From NCBI GenBank assembly GCA_019916065.1, contig CM034233.1, positions 4,780,516-4,844,515 on the forward strand: a stretch of DNA of 64,000 nt. The letters are read 5' to 3'. Source of the DNA: Vitellaria paradoxa (lineage: Eukaryota > Streptophyta > Magnoliopsida > Ericales > Sapotaceae). Below, in pieces: positions 1 to 10,100 of the stretch. A model generated the notes under the pieces. The model did not search any database. It was given only the letters and a program-made list of their open reading frames with translations, and had not been told where the DNA came from. How positions within the stretch are numbered: the stretch's first letter is position 1; the number at the start of each line of letters is the position of its first letter. The position numbers and the translations under genes are program-made.

Positions 1-2
1 GA

Positions 3-1364
3 CTCGTGGCGAAGGGCTATACCCAAAAGGAGGGCATAGATTATGAGGAGACATTCTCTCCTGTGGTGAGATTTGCCTCCATTCGCCTCCTTCTAGCTAT
101 TGTCACACATTTAGATTTGGAATTGTTTCAAATGGATGTGAAGACAGCATTTCTCAATGGAGAACTAGACGAGGAGATCTATATGGATCAACCAAAAGGA
201 TTTCAGGTTGAAGGACAAGAGCGAAAGGTTTGTCGCTTAAAGCGTTCTATTTACGGCCTGAAACAATCGTCTAGACAATGGTACATTCGATTTCATCAAG
301 CCATTCTCTCTGTGGGATTTATGATGATCGAAGAAGACCATTGTGTGTATGTCAAAAGAGAAAAAGATAAGTTTCTTGTTCTCTCACTTTATGTGGATGA
401 CATTTTATTAGCTGGAAATAACATGGAGATGATTGTCGCCACTAAGAAGTGGTTGTCCTCCACATTTGAGATGAAGGACATGGGGCAGGCAGATTATGTG
501 CTTGGGGTTAAGATCTCCAGAGATCGCTCTAAGAAACTTCTTAGTATGTCCCAGGAGACTTACATAAAGAAGATCCTAGAACGATTTCGTATGCACCATT
601 CAAAACCCATAGACACTCCAATGGAGAAAGGTCGAACTCTTAGCATTGATCAGTGTCCTAGAACAGAGGAAGAGAGAAAAAAAATGGCCAATGTTCCATA
701 CGCCAGTGCAGTTGGAAGTCTGATGTATGCTATGATGTGTACTCGACCTGACATATGTTTTGCTGTTGGTATGGTTAGCCGATACCAAAGTAATCCTGGA
801 GCTGCCCATTGGGTTGCAGTTAAAAGGATATTTAGATATTTGCGAGGGACTGCAGACTTCGCTTTATGCTATCAAGGTGGAAGTATGAAATTAGCTGGGT
901 ATAGTGACGCAGATGGATCTGCTGACAGAGATAAGCGCAAATCCACATCGGGTTATGCTTTCATACTTGGAGGAGGAGCCATTTCATGGTGTAGTAAGAA
1001 ACAACAATGTGTTTCTTTATCCACCATGGAGTCAGAGTATATTGCTTGTACTACTGCTGTGCAAGAAGCTTTATGGTTGAGGAGATTCTTGCAGAGCTTG
1101 AGCATTACAGGGCACTTGGGCGAGGCTGTTGTGGTTCATTGTGATAACACAGCTACCATAGCTTTTGCAAAAGATCCAAAATACCATGGTAGATCCAAGC
1201 ACATTGATACTCGTTACCATTTCATTAGAGACATTGTTGCGCAAGGTCAGGTTGTCCTAAAGTATGTCCCCACCATCGACATGGTTGCTGATCCCATGAC
1301 TAAACCCATACCGAGAGATATTTTTCGCAGACATGTTATGGTCTTGGGTTTACGTAGGGTTTGA
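3..1364 (+). CDS. Copia pol polyprotein C-terminal part: reverse transcriptase and RNase H (5' partial)
   Basis: This frame is open from the window edge to a TGA at 1362-1364, about 454 codons. The reverse transcriptase copies the element RNA into cDNA, and the RNase H removes the RNA strand, in cytoplasmic particles. Visible motifs are the RVT_2 start (KGYTQKEGIDYEETFSPV), FQMDVKTAFLNG at the first catalytic aspartate, the SIYGLKQSSRQW box, and the YVDD active site at about residues 129-132. The RNase H region follows, with GYSDADGSADRDKRKSTSG, the STMESEYIA glutamate and a KHIDTRYHFIRD tail. No stop or frameshift interrupts the visible part, which suggests a fairly recent insertion. The true start lies upstream of the window. 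Confidence 0.95.
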   Translation, partial: LVAKGYTQKEGIDYEETFSPVVRFASIRLLLAIVTHLDLELFQMDVKTAFLNGELDEEIYMDQPKGFQVEGQERKVCRLKRSIYGLKQSSRQWYIRFHQAILSVGFMMIEEDHCVYVKREKDKFLVLSLYVDDILLAGNNMEMIVATKKWLSSTFEMKDMGQADYVLGVKISRDRSKKLLSMSQETYIKKILERFRMHHSKPIDTPMEKGRTLSIDQCPRTEEERKKMANVPYASAVGSLMYAMMCTRPDICFAVGMVSRYQSNPGAAHWVAVKRIFRYLRGTADFALCYQGGSMKLAGYSDADGSADRDKRKSTSGYAFILGGGAISWCSKKQQCVSLSTMESEYIACTTAVQEALWLRRFLQSLSITGHLGEAVVVHCDNTATIAFAKDPKYHGRSKHIDTRYHFIRDIVAQGQVVLKYVPTIDMVADPMTKPIPRDIFRRHVMVLGLRRV

Positions 1365-2430
1365 CATTTTTTTTGTATGATGGACATTTTTCTATGCATT
1401 AATAAAATATGTTTTTGATTGCATATTATTTTATTTAATTAGTGCACATATCTAGTCATATGAGTAAAGTCACCAGGTTTTGGTCAGCCCACTCACACGG
1501 GTGATCACCCTGGCGCTTGAATAGCGAGCAGGATGAGACATAGATGATCACACTATGAAGTAGTGATTTCCATGGCGCTTTTAAAGCGACAAGGATTGAG
1601 TTATCATAAGTCGCCTTAGCATTGAGCTAAGATGAGACTACATTAGTCGAACATGGAGTACATCCATGTCTCCATGAAACCTGAGAATAGCCGAATGTGA
1701 GACTCATGAGAAGGCACTATTGAGTGACTGTCTCGAGAGGCTCAAGTTAGGCGCTATGAGAAGCGACTAGACTAAGATTCGTATGGTGTTAGAGCGTGAC
1801 TAACCCTAAGTGGGAGCTCCACCATAGCATACATATCATACTGTATGTGCTACTAAGCGACCGTGGGAAGGGGTGACGAAATAAATCTCTTTCTTCGTCA
1901 CTGTGTGAGACTTCTGGACTATTAGTTCCATCTCATACCCTTTGGGACTTAGACTTATGTTTTGAAGTTGAGACTTGATGTTGCTACTTTAGCATGTTAT
2001 CCAAGGGCCATGAATTATACGGTCCAACGGAGCATGTCTAGGAAAGCAGTCAAGTTTAGATGGACAAACATAATGTATAAGGGAAAGTCATTTGATACCA
2101 CACTAATGTTTTGTAACTCATAGCCCGGGCGATTATGTCATTGTTAGTTTTTTTTTTTTGATATAATCATGAGTGCAAATATAATGTGAGATCTAGCATG
2201 ACTCTGTATGTGTTACAAGAGGGATTAGAGGTGCTAGATCTAGTGTGATTTGATGATTTGGGGTATAAACGAGACTTGGAGTTGTAATGTTATATTAGTG
2301 AGATGGTAACTTAATATAACATTCCTCATTTTAGACTTTCTCGTTTTGGTCGCACGATCCATTACCCGTATGAAGAGATGAACAGGATGAGTAAATTTTG
2401 GATGAGAGATATATATTCCCTATGTGTCCG
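1365..2430 (+). other. Copia 3' non-coding region with repeated hairpin units
   Basis: About 1.07 kb lies between the pol stop and the polypurine tract and holds no sizeable open frame. It carries a recurring core, GGCGCTT-spacer-AAGCGA-like, at about 1512-1527, 1574-1590 and 1750-1766, with looser copies at about 1610 and 1855. Each can fold as a short stem. The first two cores sit in units about 62 bp apart that share TGATCA/TGATTT and AGGATGAG/AGGATTGAG flanks. This may be a structured RNA or packaging region of this copia lineage. The role is inference. Confidence 0.6.
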
Positions 2431-2439
2431 AGTGGGAGA

Positions 2440-2875
2440 TGTTGTATTGCCCTGTGGTACGTCCACATAGGCATTGTTTGACTCAAAGTAGGACACTAGA
2501 TAAGTTCTAATGTTGGGATAATTCTATATGTTTGAGAGATAAGGTTGATCTCTTAATTTGAATAGTTGAGTTAATATCTAACTCTATCCCTTTAGTGGTT
2601 GAGATGAGTTAGGCATCTCGCTATTATATATAGACACAAACTAGTATTGAATAAAGAACAATGAATATTCCTCTCTCTCTCCATTTATTCTCTCTTGGTT
2701 CTCTCTAGGGTACCATCTTAGTCCCTAGGGTTTTGGTTCGTGTGCTTTGTAGATACTCTGGTAGTATTCTATAAAAGCGAGCAAAGATCTGTTCAGAAAT
2801 CTACGTACGTGACAAAGGAGCTCGTAAAGTAAGCGAAGATCCTGAATCAAAAGTTTTCCGCATCCTAAAGGTACA
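2440..2875 (+). repeat. Copia 3' LTR
   Basis: About 436 bp, beginning TGTTGTATTG immediately after the polypurine tract AGTGGGAGA and ending GGTACA. The TGT/ACA ends form the usual short terminal inverted repeat. It contains a TATA-like TATATATAG at about 2624-2632 and an AATAAAG poly(A)-like signal at 2650-2656. ATGAA at 2876-2880 would be the right copy of a 5-bp target duplication; the left copy is outside the window. The borders come from motif reading only. Confidence 0.7.
2624..2632 (+). promoter_or_regulatory. TATA box of the copia LTR promoter
   Basis: TATATATAG lies inside the LTR, about 240 bp before its right end. As the 3' LTR, it could drive read-out transcription into the flanking resistance-gene fragment. 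A short upstream frame opens at ATG 2661, near the expected transcript start. Confidence 0.5.
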
Positions 2876-4085
2876 ATGAATTTTATATTCATTATTTCCA
2901 CATTTTTTTTTCCAATGGAGAAGTTGTCAGCACTTTATTTGGATTGCACCAGTATAAAAGAATTACCCTCGTCAATTGAGCAACTCAGTGTACTGGAAAA
3001 AATTTCACTCCGAGGGTGTAAAAAGATAACAAGGTTACCTGGGAATATAAGTAATATGCAAACTTTGAGGGAAATTGATGCTGAAGGCAGTGCTATTAAA
3101 CAAATACCATCCTCGGCATCACTGGGATGGTTATACTTGAGGAAGTGTAAGGGGAGGATGGAATGGGAATCTGGGAGCTCAACCATTTTTCCTGGCTCTC
3201 TCCCAAGAGAATGCGACGAAAATGACATTGGTTTGGCTCTGTCTTGTTTAACAAAATTGGGTGGCTTAGTACGTCTAGATCTGCGTGGTGCTCATATATT
3301 AGATGGAGTCCTTCCAAATGATCTCGGCTGCTTACAAAATTTGTGGTGGCTAGATCTAACCGAAACCAACATTGAGGCATTGCCAAAGCTTCCATCTCGA
3401 CTAGAAGGGCTATATGCAAATAATTGTACATCATTAAAAAAAGTAGTTCCAGGTGTATTTAGCAGGTGTAGTGAAAGCTTGAATCATATTTCATTAGTGA
3501 ATTGCTTCGGTCTGGTAGAAAATCAAGAGGACAGCTTTTTGGATACAGTTATGCAATGGTTCTCTCAGGTACTGTACGTACTTAGCACTTAATAATTATG
3601 ATATTTGCTCATCTCTCTCTCTCTCTCTCTCTCTTTTTGAAATTAAGCTGAACGTTAGTTAGTTAATAACGTATGTGGATGTGATTTTTTAATTAAAAAG
3701 TGATTTAAATCTCTTGCTGCTGCAGAGAGTTTCTATTGGTAAGAAAGAGGGGGTTCGTGTTGCTCTTCCCAGAAGTGAGATTCCAAAATGGTTCACGTGT
3801 CAGGGCACTGCTGTGCCTCGGATTTCTGTTTCGCATGCTTTTTGTGCTGTTTACGGAGATGTAGTTAGTTTACTATCGCCTGAGGAATTTTTTGTTGCTT
3901 ATGGAATTAATCTTGAACTACGTGAACCACACCTATACGTGGCCTATGTGCCATCAGATGAATGGGCACATTATATTCCTGCTGATCTAAACCACTTTGA
4001 AGTTGAGGCACATATGCTATGTAATTATGAAGGAGGCAGAAGTACTAGGGCGGTGGCAACAAAGATTGGATATCGTCTAGTATAG
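2876..4085 (+). pseudogene. TIR-NBS-LRR resistance gene, 3' remnant (LRR end plus C-JID)
   Basis: Intact TNL proteins are intracellular immune receptors. Only the tail is here. Exon A (in frame 2876-3568) encodes plant LRR units such as KLSALYLDCTSIKELPSSIE, ISLRGCKKITRLPGNI and LGGLVRLDLRGAHI. An intron 3569-3725 has a CAG|GT donor and a CTGCAG acceptor and contains a TC microsatellite. Exon B (3726-4085) encodes the post-LRR C-JID jelly-roll, starting VALPRSEIPKWFTCQG and ending at TAG; phase is kept across the intron. The TIR and NB-ARC domains and the first LRRs are absent: the copia LTR ends at the base before exon A. Either the retrotransposon split the gene and the rest lies beyond the left edge, or the 5' part is lost. 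Family identity is firm; pseudogene status is likely. Confidence 0.8.
3612..3634 (+). repeat. (TC)n microsatellite in the resistance-gene intron
   Basis: About 11 TC units inside the intron between the LRR exon and the C-JID exon. Confidence 0.9.
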
Positions 4086-4827
4086 CCAACTATGATCCAC
4101 TGAACTTCAAAAGGCATGATGAGGAGGAGGACGAGGACCGCGAATATGATATAAGAAAAAAACGTTGATTGTGCGGAAAAATTTTAGCTCCATTTGCCCT
4201 CTCTTTCCTATCTGCTCCTCTTCCACGGTAGCAGGGCCGGTTGGGCCATAAGGCGAGTTAGGCATACACACACACACACACACACACACACGTTAATTTC
4301 TATTGATTGAATTGCCCAAGAATTCCGGAGGACGCATCGTGGGAGCATTGATCATACTACTAAATTCATGAAAGCCATGTATCCATTATCATTGTGAGAT
4401 CAAGATGGCAGCATTGTGTTTTATACACAATGTATGATTAAGGAAAAGACCTTTCTTGAAAATTTTCCATTTAGATTCTACTTCTCTATGTATGGTATGA
4501 GCCTCTTGGGCATAGTTTATCAATCATTCACAATCTGTAAAACGTTTAAAAAATAATAAACGCATCAAAAATATAACATATATCAAAACAATAAGTTCCT
4601 TAACTATTTTATTATTAAGTTTTTATGTATTTGTATAAATTTCAATAAGTACTTCTAAACATATATAGATATAATTAATATTTTTGTGCTATTCTCGAAA
4701 CATTTCTGAAATGCTTTCAGAAATATTTTCAAAATGTTTCGTTTCCACCGAGCCGCCTTGCCAAAATTGAGATTTTAATCTTTGTGAACGACGCAAATTT
4801 AAGGCCCTTACTACACTCTGTTGATAA
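4086..4827. other. Intergenic, with a (CA)n microsatellite
   Basis: The 3' flank of the resistance-gene remnant. It holds a CA repeat at about 4265-4291 and AT-rich sequence. No gene is visible. Confidence 0.6.
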
Positions 4828-5753
4828 CTCGGGGACCTTAAGCCTCACAATCTGTTGATGGACCGAAAGACGATGATGCTTAAAATAGCAGACCTCGGAT
4901 TGGCTCGACTCTCGAGCATTTACTCTACCAATTAAGAAGTATACTCATGGGGTACTTGTGCTCATATTTCACTACGCAGTGTAAAACATTAGCAGCTTGT
5001 TCATAAGCAGAGTCTGGTTGTTGCTACGGATATTGACCCTGTGGTATAAAGCTCCTGAGGTACTTTTGGGGGCTACACATTACTCAACAGCAGTGGATAT
5101 GTGGTCTGTTGGCTGCATATTTGGTAAGTTTCTCCACTATATGAATCCTAAACTTGTGTTTATTTGAGATAATTGCACATCTGCGGCTGTACAAAACTTA
5201 TGTCCTCTCTCTATAGCTGAGCTAGTCACAAAGCAAGCACTCTTCCCTGGAGACTCTGAACTGCAGCAGCTGCTACATATTTTCAGGTTTCAATAGATAA
5301 CCACCCATTTTCACTGTTGTGACTTCTCTCTCTCTCTCTTCCTCCCTCTCTCTCGCTCTCTCTCTTTTTTCCAATATCTTTTTGCCCATATTTTATTTCC
5401 TTAAACTTGGATTGTGATGCAGGTTGTTGGGTACTCCAAATGAAGAAGTGTGGCCAGGAGTAAGCAAGCTAATGAACTGGCATGAATACCCCCAGTGGAG
5501 CCCTCAGACCTTGTCGTTCCCAAATTTGGATGAGGATGGGCTAGACCTGCTATCAGTAAGATTAATCTGCTCCTTAGTGCATGAGAATTATTGCTATATA
5601 TATTCAGAACTTCATTTGATACATTCCAAAATAAAAAATAAGAATCTTTTGCTTTTGCAGAAGATGCTGCGGTATGAACCCTCAAAGCGAATTTCGGCTA
5701 AGAAAGCCATGGAACATCCTTATTTTGATGATCTGGATAGGGCCTGTTTCTGA
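4828..5753 (+). pseudogene. CDKB2: B2-type cyclin-dependent kinase fragment (CDKB2-like), intron-bearing
   Basis: CDKB2 kinases act in the plant G2/M transition. This copy starts at the catalytic loop, where the expected HRD reads LGD, in GDLKPHNLLMDRKTMMLKIAD. An apparent 7-bp insertion in GCTCGA-CTCTCGA-GCATTT shifts the frame before FTLPIKKYTH. The acceptor expected before [10 protein letters not shown] (5030) is lost (ACGG instead of an AG). From there all is clean: exons 5030-5123, 5217-5286, 5423-5555 and 5661-5753, with proper GT-AG sites and consistent phases, through LVTKQALFPGDSELQQLL and [19 protein letters not shown] to [12 protein letters not shown] and a stop. The N-lobe, including the ATP loop and the cyclin-binding PSTAIRE-like helix, is absent. 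Retained introns mean a segmental copy rather than a processed one. [22 protein letters not shown] fits CDKB2 better than CDKB1. Confidence 0.85.
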
Positions 5754-7189
5754 AATGCCTTGACCCTGGACTGACGACTGAAGTCTGATGATGCTAACTG
5801 TCTAATGTATTTTACTCGCTTCCCCAAAGCATGTTTTTTAAGTTTTATTTTACTGTCTAAAAATTTTAGCTTGATTTGTCTAATGAGAATTAGATATTGG
5901 TTTTGCTTCGACTAAATGTTACTAAACTGCTACCAGATTGCACACATGCACGCACCCAATGCTTGTTCTGTCATATCAACTGCATATATCTACGAGGAGC
6001 TTATTATACTACCACTGTGAGGAGAAAATATTCATTGTAATGGTGTTGCCGTAGTATAACAAACTAACGAAGAGTGTGCTTGGTGTATTGAAAAATGTTA
6101 AAAAATTATGAAAAACTTATTTTTGTACCTCTTATACTTTAGGTTGAAAATTTTAAAAAATCAGTCAATTATAATAGTTTTGGCTCTTAATAAATTTAAA
6201 AATTGCATTTTATATCAAATGTAGTTCATATTTCCATTCACAACTTTACTTTAATTCAAAATACAAATGGTGTAAAGATAAAATTTATTCTTTTGTATTT
6301 TAAACTTATTATAAACCATGAAGAGCAAAAATGTTAAATTAACAACAAATTAAAAAAGCTAGCTTTTTTAGATTTGCATATGAAGAAACAAAAAAAAAAA
6401 AACTTTTTTTTTCTTCCCAAATGAAGCCTTAGTTTGTTAGACCAAGTTATATTGATGAGACAGCATCAACAAATTATAACAAATTCTCTTTGAGTTGTTG
6501 TCATCAATGAGAAGCAAAACTTCCAAAAATTTTGAACATTTTATTAACATATTTCGAAAATAGAGTAAGATTTTTGTCAAGTTTTGCCAGGTAATTAAAC
6601 TAGTTTAAGTAAGAACTAGATATATTCTTAGTGTATTCTTAGGCAATGATCAAATTGTAAAGAATAGAAAATTAGGATTTTAAGAAATGAAAAGAAAGTT
6701 ACAGAATTGTCCCAATTTTTTCAAACAACAAAGATAAAAATTAATAGATATCAAGAAAAGAGATAGAGGGGGCAAAGAGATCTCTAAGTACATAATAAAT
6801 TAAAACAAACAGAAAGTATAACAACTCACTGAATCACAAAAAGGAGATATCACCTTTTTTTGACTAGATTCAAAGCACAGATTAAGAATAATCAAAATCT
6901 ATTTTTTGGGTAAGAAAAAAAAATTACCCGAAGTAGAGCGTATATTAAGTTATATAAAATAAGACAGAAACAACTCTTTCCCTTCAAGAATCCATAACAA
7001 GAAATAAAAACCTAGAAACCCATTTTCAAATGTACAAGTATACATAGATATGTATACATAGAGAGATATATATATACCATCAGAGGGAGAGAAAAAGTTT
7101 ATGTAACGATATCGAAGGGAACTACACAACTTGATGTTGCCCAGTTACGATGAGTATATGTAATGTGTAATGATATTTCCCTAACCAAA
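5754..7189. other. Intergenic between the CDKB2 fragment and the PILS 3' end
   Basis: AT-rich. A possible decayed inverted-repeat element lies at about 6070-6430 (GTGTGCTTGG on the left, CCCAAATGAAGCC on the right). 6900-7189 probably includes the PILS 3'UTR, which would end on the - strand below 7190. There is a short TA repeat at 7061-7078. No other gene is visible. Confidence 0.5.
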
Positions 7190-10100
7190 TCAAGCCACCA
7201 AAGACATGAAGAGGGTAGACCAAAGAGTAAGTGAAATTGAAGCCATTGCATAAGTCCACAGCATAATGACAGAACATTCACTCTCACCGGCTCCAAACAA
7301 CTGGGTTATGGTGCCTGCATACAGATTAATTGATTACATACATCACTATGCTTGAGTTGTCAAGTCTTTCCATGAGCTCAGTAATCCCAAAACATGACTG
7401 ATAAAGCTAGCCCCTGACAACTAACTCTGTAAAAAAAAAAAAAAAAAAAATGGACGTAGAAGAAAAAAGAAGAGGAAATAAAGGTTGCCTGCCACGAGTG
7501 GGCTCCACACCCGAAAGGGGCTGCGGGTTTCCATCAACATAAAACAGTGCATTTTCGTAGCAGACTCAGTATTGGATAAATTCAACTGTTAGATTAGTGA
7601 GTGTGGACTCGATGATAATTACACTTATTCAGTGATTGTATTTTTCCAATATTGAGTCCGTAGTGAAAATACAACGCAGACCCCTCAGGTTCAATGTCTA
7701 TATATAAAAAGAGTTGTGTAATAATGCATAACTTGCTATATAATGTACCACTTTGCAGAACCTTCAGGTCCGATGTACATATATAAAAAAAAAGTTATGT
7801 AACAATGCACGATTTGCCGTATAATATACCACTTCTCTTGATATTGGAACATTCCAATAGCTGATATATATAGACCCCGGGTCACAAAAATTTGGTCACT
7901 TCAACTAGGGAAATGAAGAGTTGAATAAAAGATAACAAAGGATGCGATTGCATTTGTTGTAAAAAAATGTTAGGCTGCACAATTGATTTTAATTTCTTGG
8001 AAAACAAAGGTCATCCAAATTTTGCTATACCATCATAGATACGAGATAATAAAGGGGGGAAACAATAAGAAAATTGAATTAAAAATATGTGTGACACGCA
8101 TGAGATTTGCAGCTTAGTTAGAATGATTATCATACCCATGTTCATTGCGGGTGGAACCGCAAATTGAAGCAAAAGAACAAACTGATACAATGGATTTTCT
8201 TGCACCAAACCAAAATGCAATGCCCCTTTTACAATGGCTATTCCTATCAGAGGCAGGATGATGTAGCGAGTAACAATGATGCAAATGATGATCGCCTTTT
8301 GATTTCCTGATCTTCGTAGACCTACACAGAGAAGTTAATGATCAATAACTTAAGTACATTTCTTTTATAAGTACCAATCTGAGCCAAAATTAGCCCAGAC
8401 TAAAAATTAAGACCAACAGAATAGCTTGTTACCCTTAAGGAGGTTCCCTCCCATTATCAACATAAGAGCCAGGATGGCTCCATCTCTGCAGTAAGAGAGG
8501 AAGTTTAAGAACTATAGCACAAAGAAAACTGTTTAGAACCCCAAAAATAATGTCAAAACATGATTATTTCATCAGTCATTGGTTGGAGTTGTAAGGAAAG
8601 ACAAAAAAACTTGTCACTCTGTACCTCAAAATAATTACAAGCCTAGAATAAAAATCACTTTTGTAATAACTTCTGCAAACAAGCTCCATGGCCGTTGACT
8701 GCAGGTCCATAAAATCAGGCCATTCCAGTGGCTTAATTGGTTTTGTTTAAGAATATCTTTTTATAGATTTTCTTTGGACCATAATTTGCACATTCCAAAA
8801 GCCAATCTTTACGGTGAAATTGATTTAGTGATGGAATTTATACCCCAGTAAAGAAGCAGAATCTTGGATCACACGAAGAGGAGCCGCATCACCAATCATT
8901 AACAGACGGATTTGAGGTACGACTCCAACTATGAAACCAACAATCTGTAAAAGAGCAAAGCAAGCAGTTCAGACAAGGTATCATTGCCACTCACAGGTGT
9001 CTTTGATGAAGCTATTGCCCCCACACATTTATACATCAAGAAATGGAGCCTGTTTGGGGGCATTCAAAAGAGGGAAAAAATGGGTACAGGGCTCGAACAT
9101 GGATTCACATCTTTGTCACTCTCTGCTTTGTTATGCTTTGGTTGGTGTATTTGATTTGTACAGTGGAGACTTCATAGCTTTATGACCTAGTCAACCTTAA
9201 ATTATGAAATCCCATCAAGTGCCAAACCACAACTATTCTTCAAATAGGAAATCATTCCTTTCAAAATTCATAGCAAATGAATTCCTTTAGCTAAGTTGTG
9301 TGGTAAATGCTTGCACCATTGGCCTTGCGGTGGACCCTAAAGAAAAATATTTCAAACAATGGAGAAAATACTAAAAGAACCTTTAATTTGCTTAAATAAC
9401 CGAAACCACATTGTTTATGAATTCTCCCGGATTTCCCCACATCTTTTCTTCCGACTGAGATAGGATTGATGTTCGAGATCAGAGGAACATGCTGGCATTG
9501 ATGCTGTAAATTTCAGATGTACATGCATCCATAGTTAATGGATCCATCTGTGCGGTAAGTGTGCCACAAAGAACAATGACCTAAATCATAAGCAACAAAG
9601 AAAGTTGTCAACACAGAAAATGATTGGTAATAAGGTCATACCGCTCCAGTAGTTGAAGGAGCAAATATCTTCTTTAGGTTGATATTTCTTGAAAGCATGC
9701 AAAAATATTGCTTTGCTTTATAAAAAATTGGCACCTGTCATAAAACTCAAATTTCAAATCTTAATTAGTTCGCATGAGTTAGGTTTACCAATGAGAAAGG
9801 AAATTTGAAAAGATGAAAACAACATAAACATATGACAAAGTTGTAAAATACGCTAGATAATGCACGTTAGATATATGTAGAAACCTCATAAGAAAATATG
9901 GGGGATTGTAGTTCAAAAATACATATGCATTACACTAAACTTGTTTTGGTCCAAAAAAATTAGTTATTGAAATTCCACACAAAATAAGCAAATGACTTAC
10001 CTTTCAAAAAATTATACTTCACATTTTCACACGCACAACCATTTCTTATAAATATGAGACATACAATAGTAGGTAAACACACCCCAACATACAAAGTCAA

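Larger units (their letters stand above)
1..2875 (+). mobile_element. Ty1/copia LTR retrotransposon, 3' half
   Basis: The element enters from beyond the left edge of the window. In order it shows an open pol frame to 1364 (reverse transcriptase, then RNase H), about 1.07 kb of non-coding DNA with repeated short hairpins, a polypurine tract AGTGGGAGA at 2431-2439, and a 3' LTR at 2440-2875 bounded by TGT...ACA. RT followed by RNase H at the end of pol, plus the YVDD catalytic box, is the copia arrangement. The 5' LTR, gag, protease and integrase are outside the window, so age and completeness cannot be judged. Its right end lies directly against a resistance-gene fragment. Copia identity is certain; the exact LTR borders are inferred without the partner LTR. 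Confidence 0.9.

Noticed and set aside
8931..9185. 84-codon + strand frame inside PILS intron 6
   Set aside because: Opposite strand to the gene, overlaps exon 7 at its start, and has no recognisable domain.
9487..9581. Possible extra PILS exon after a TTTAG acceptor
   Set aside because: The frame VIVLCGTLTAQMDP... has no PILS counterpart and ends in a stop; exon 6 joins exon 7 directly with correct phase and sequence.
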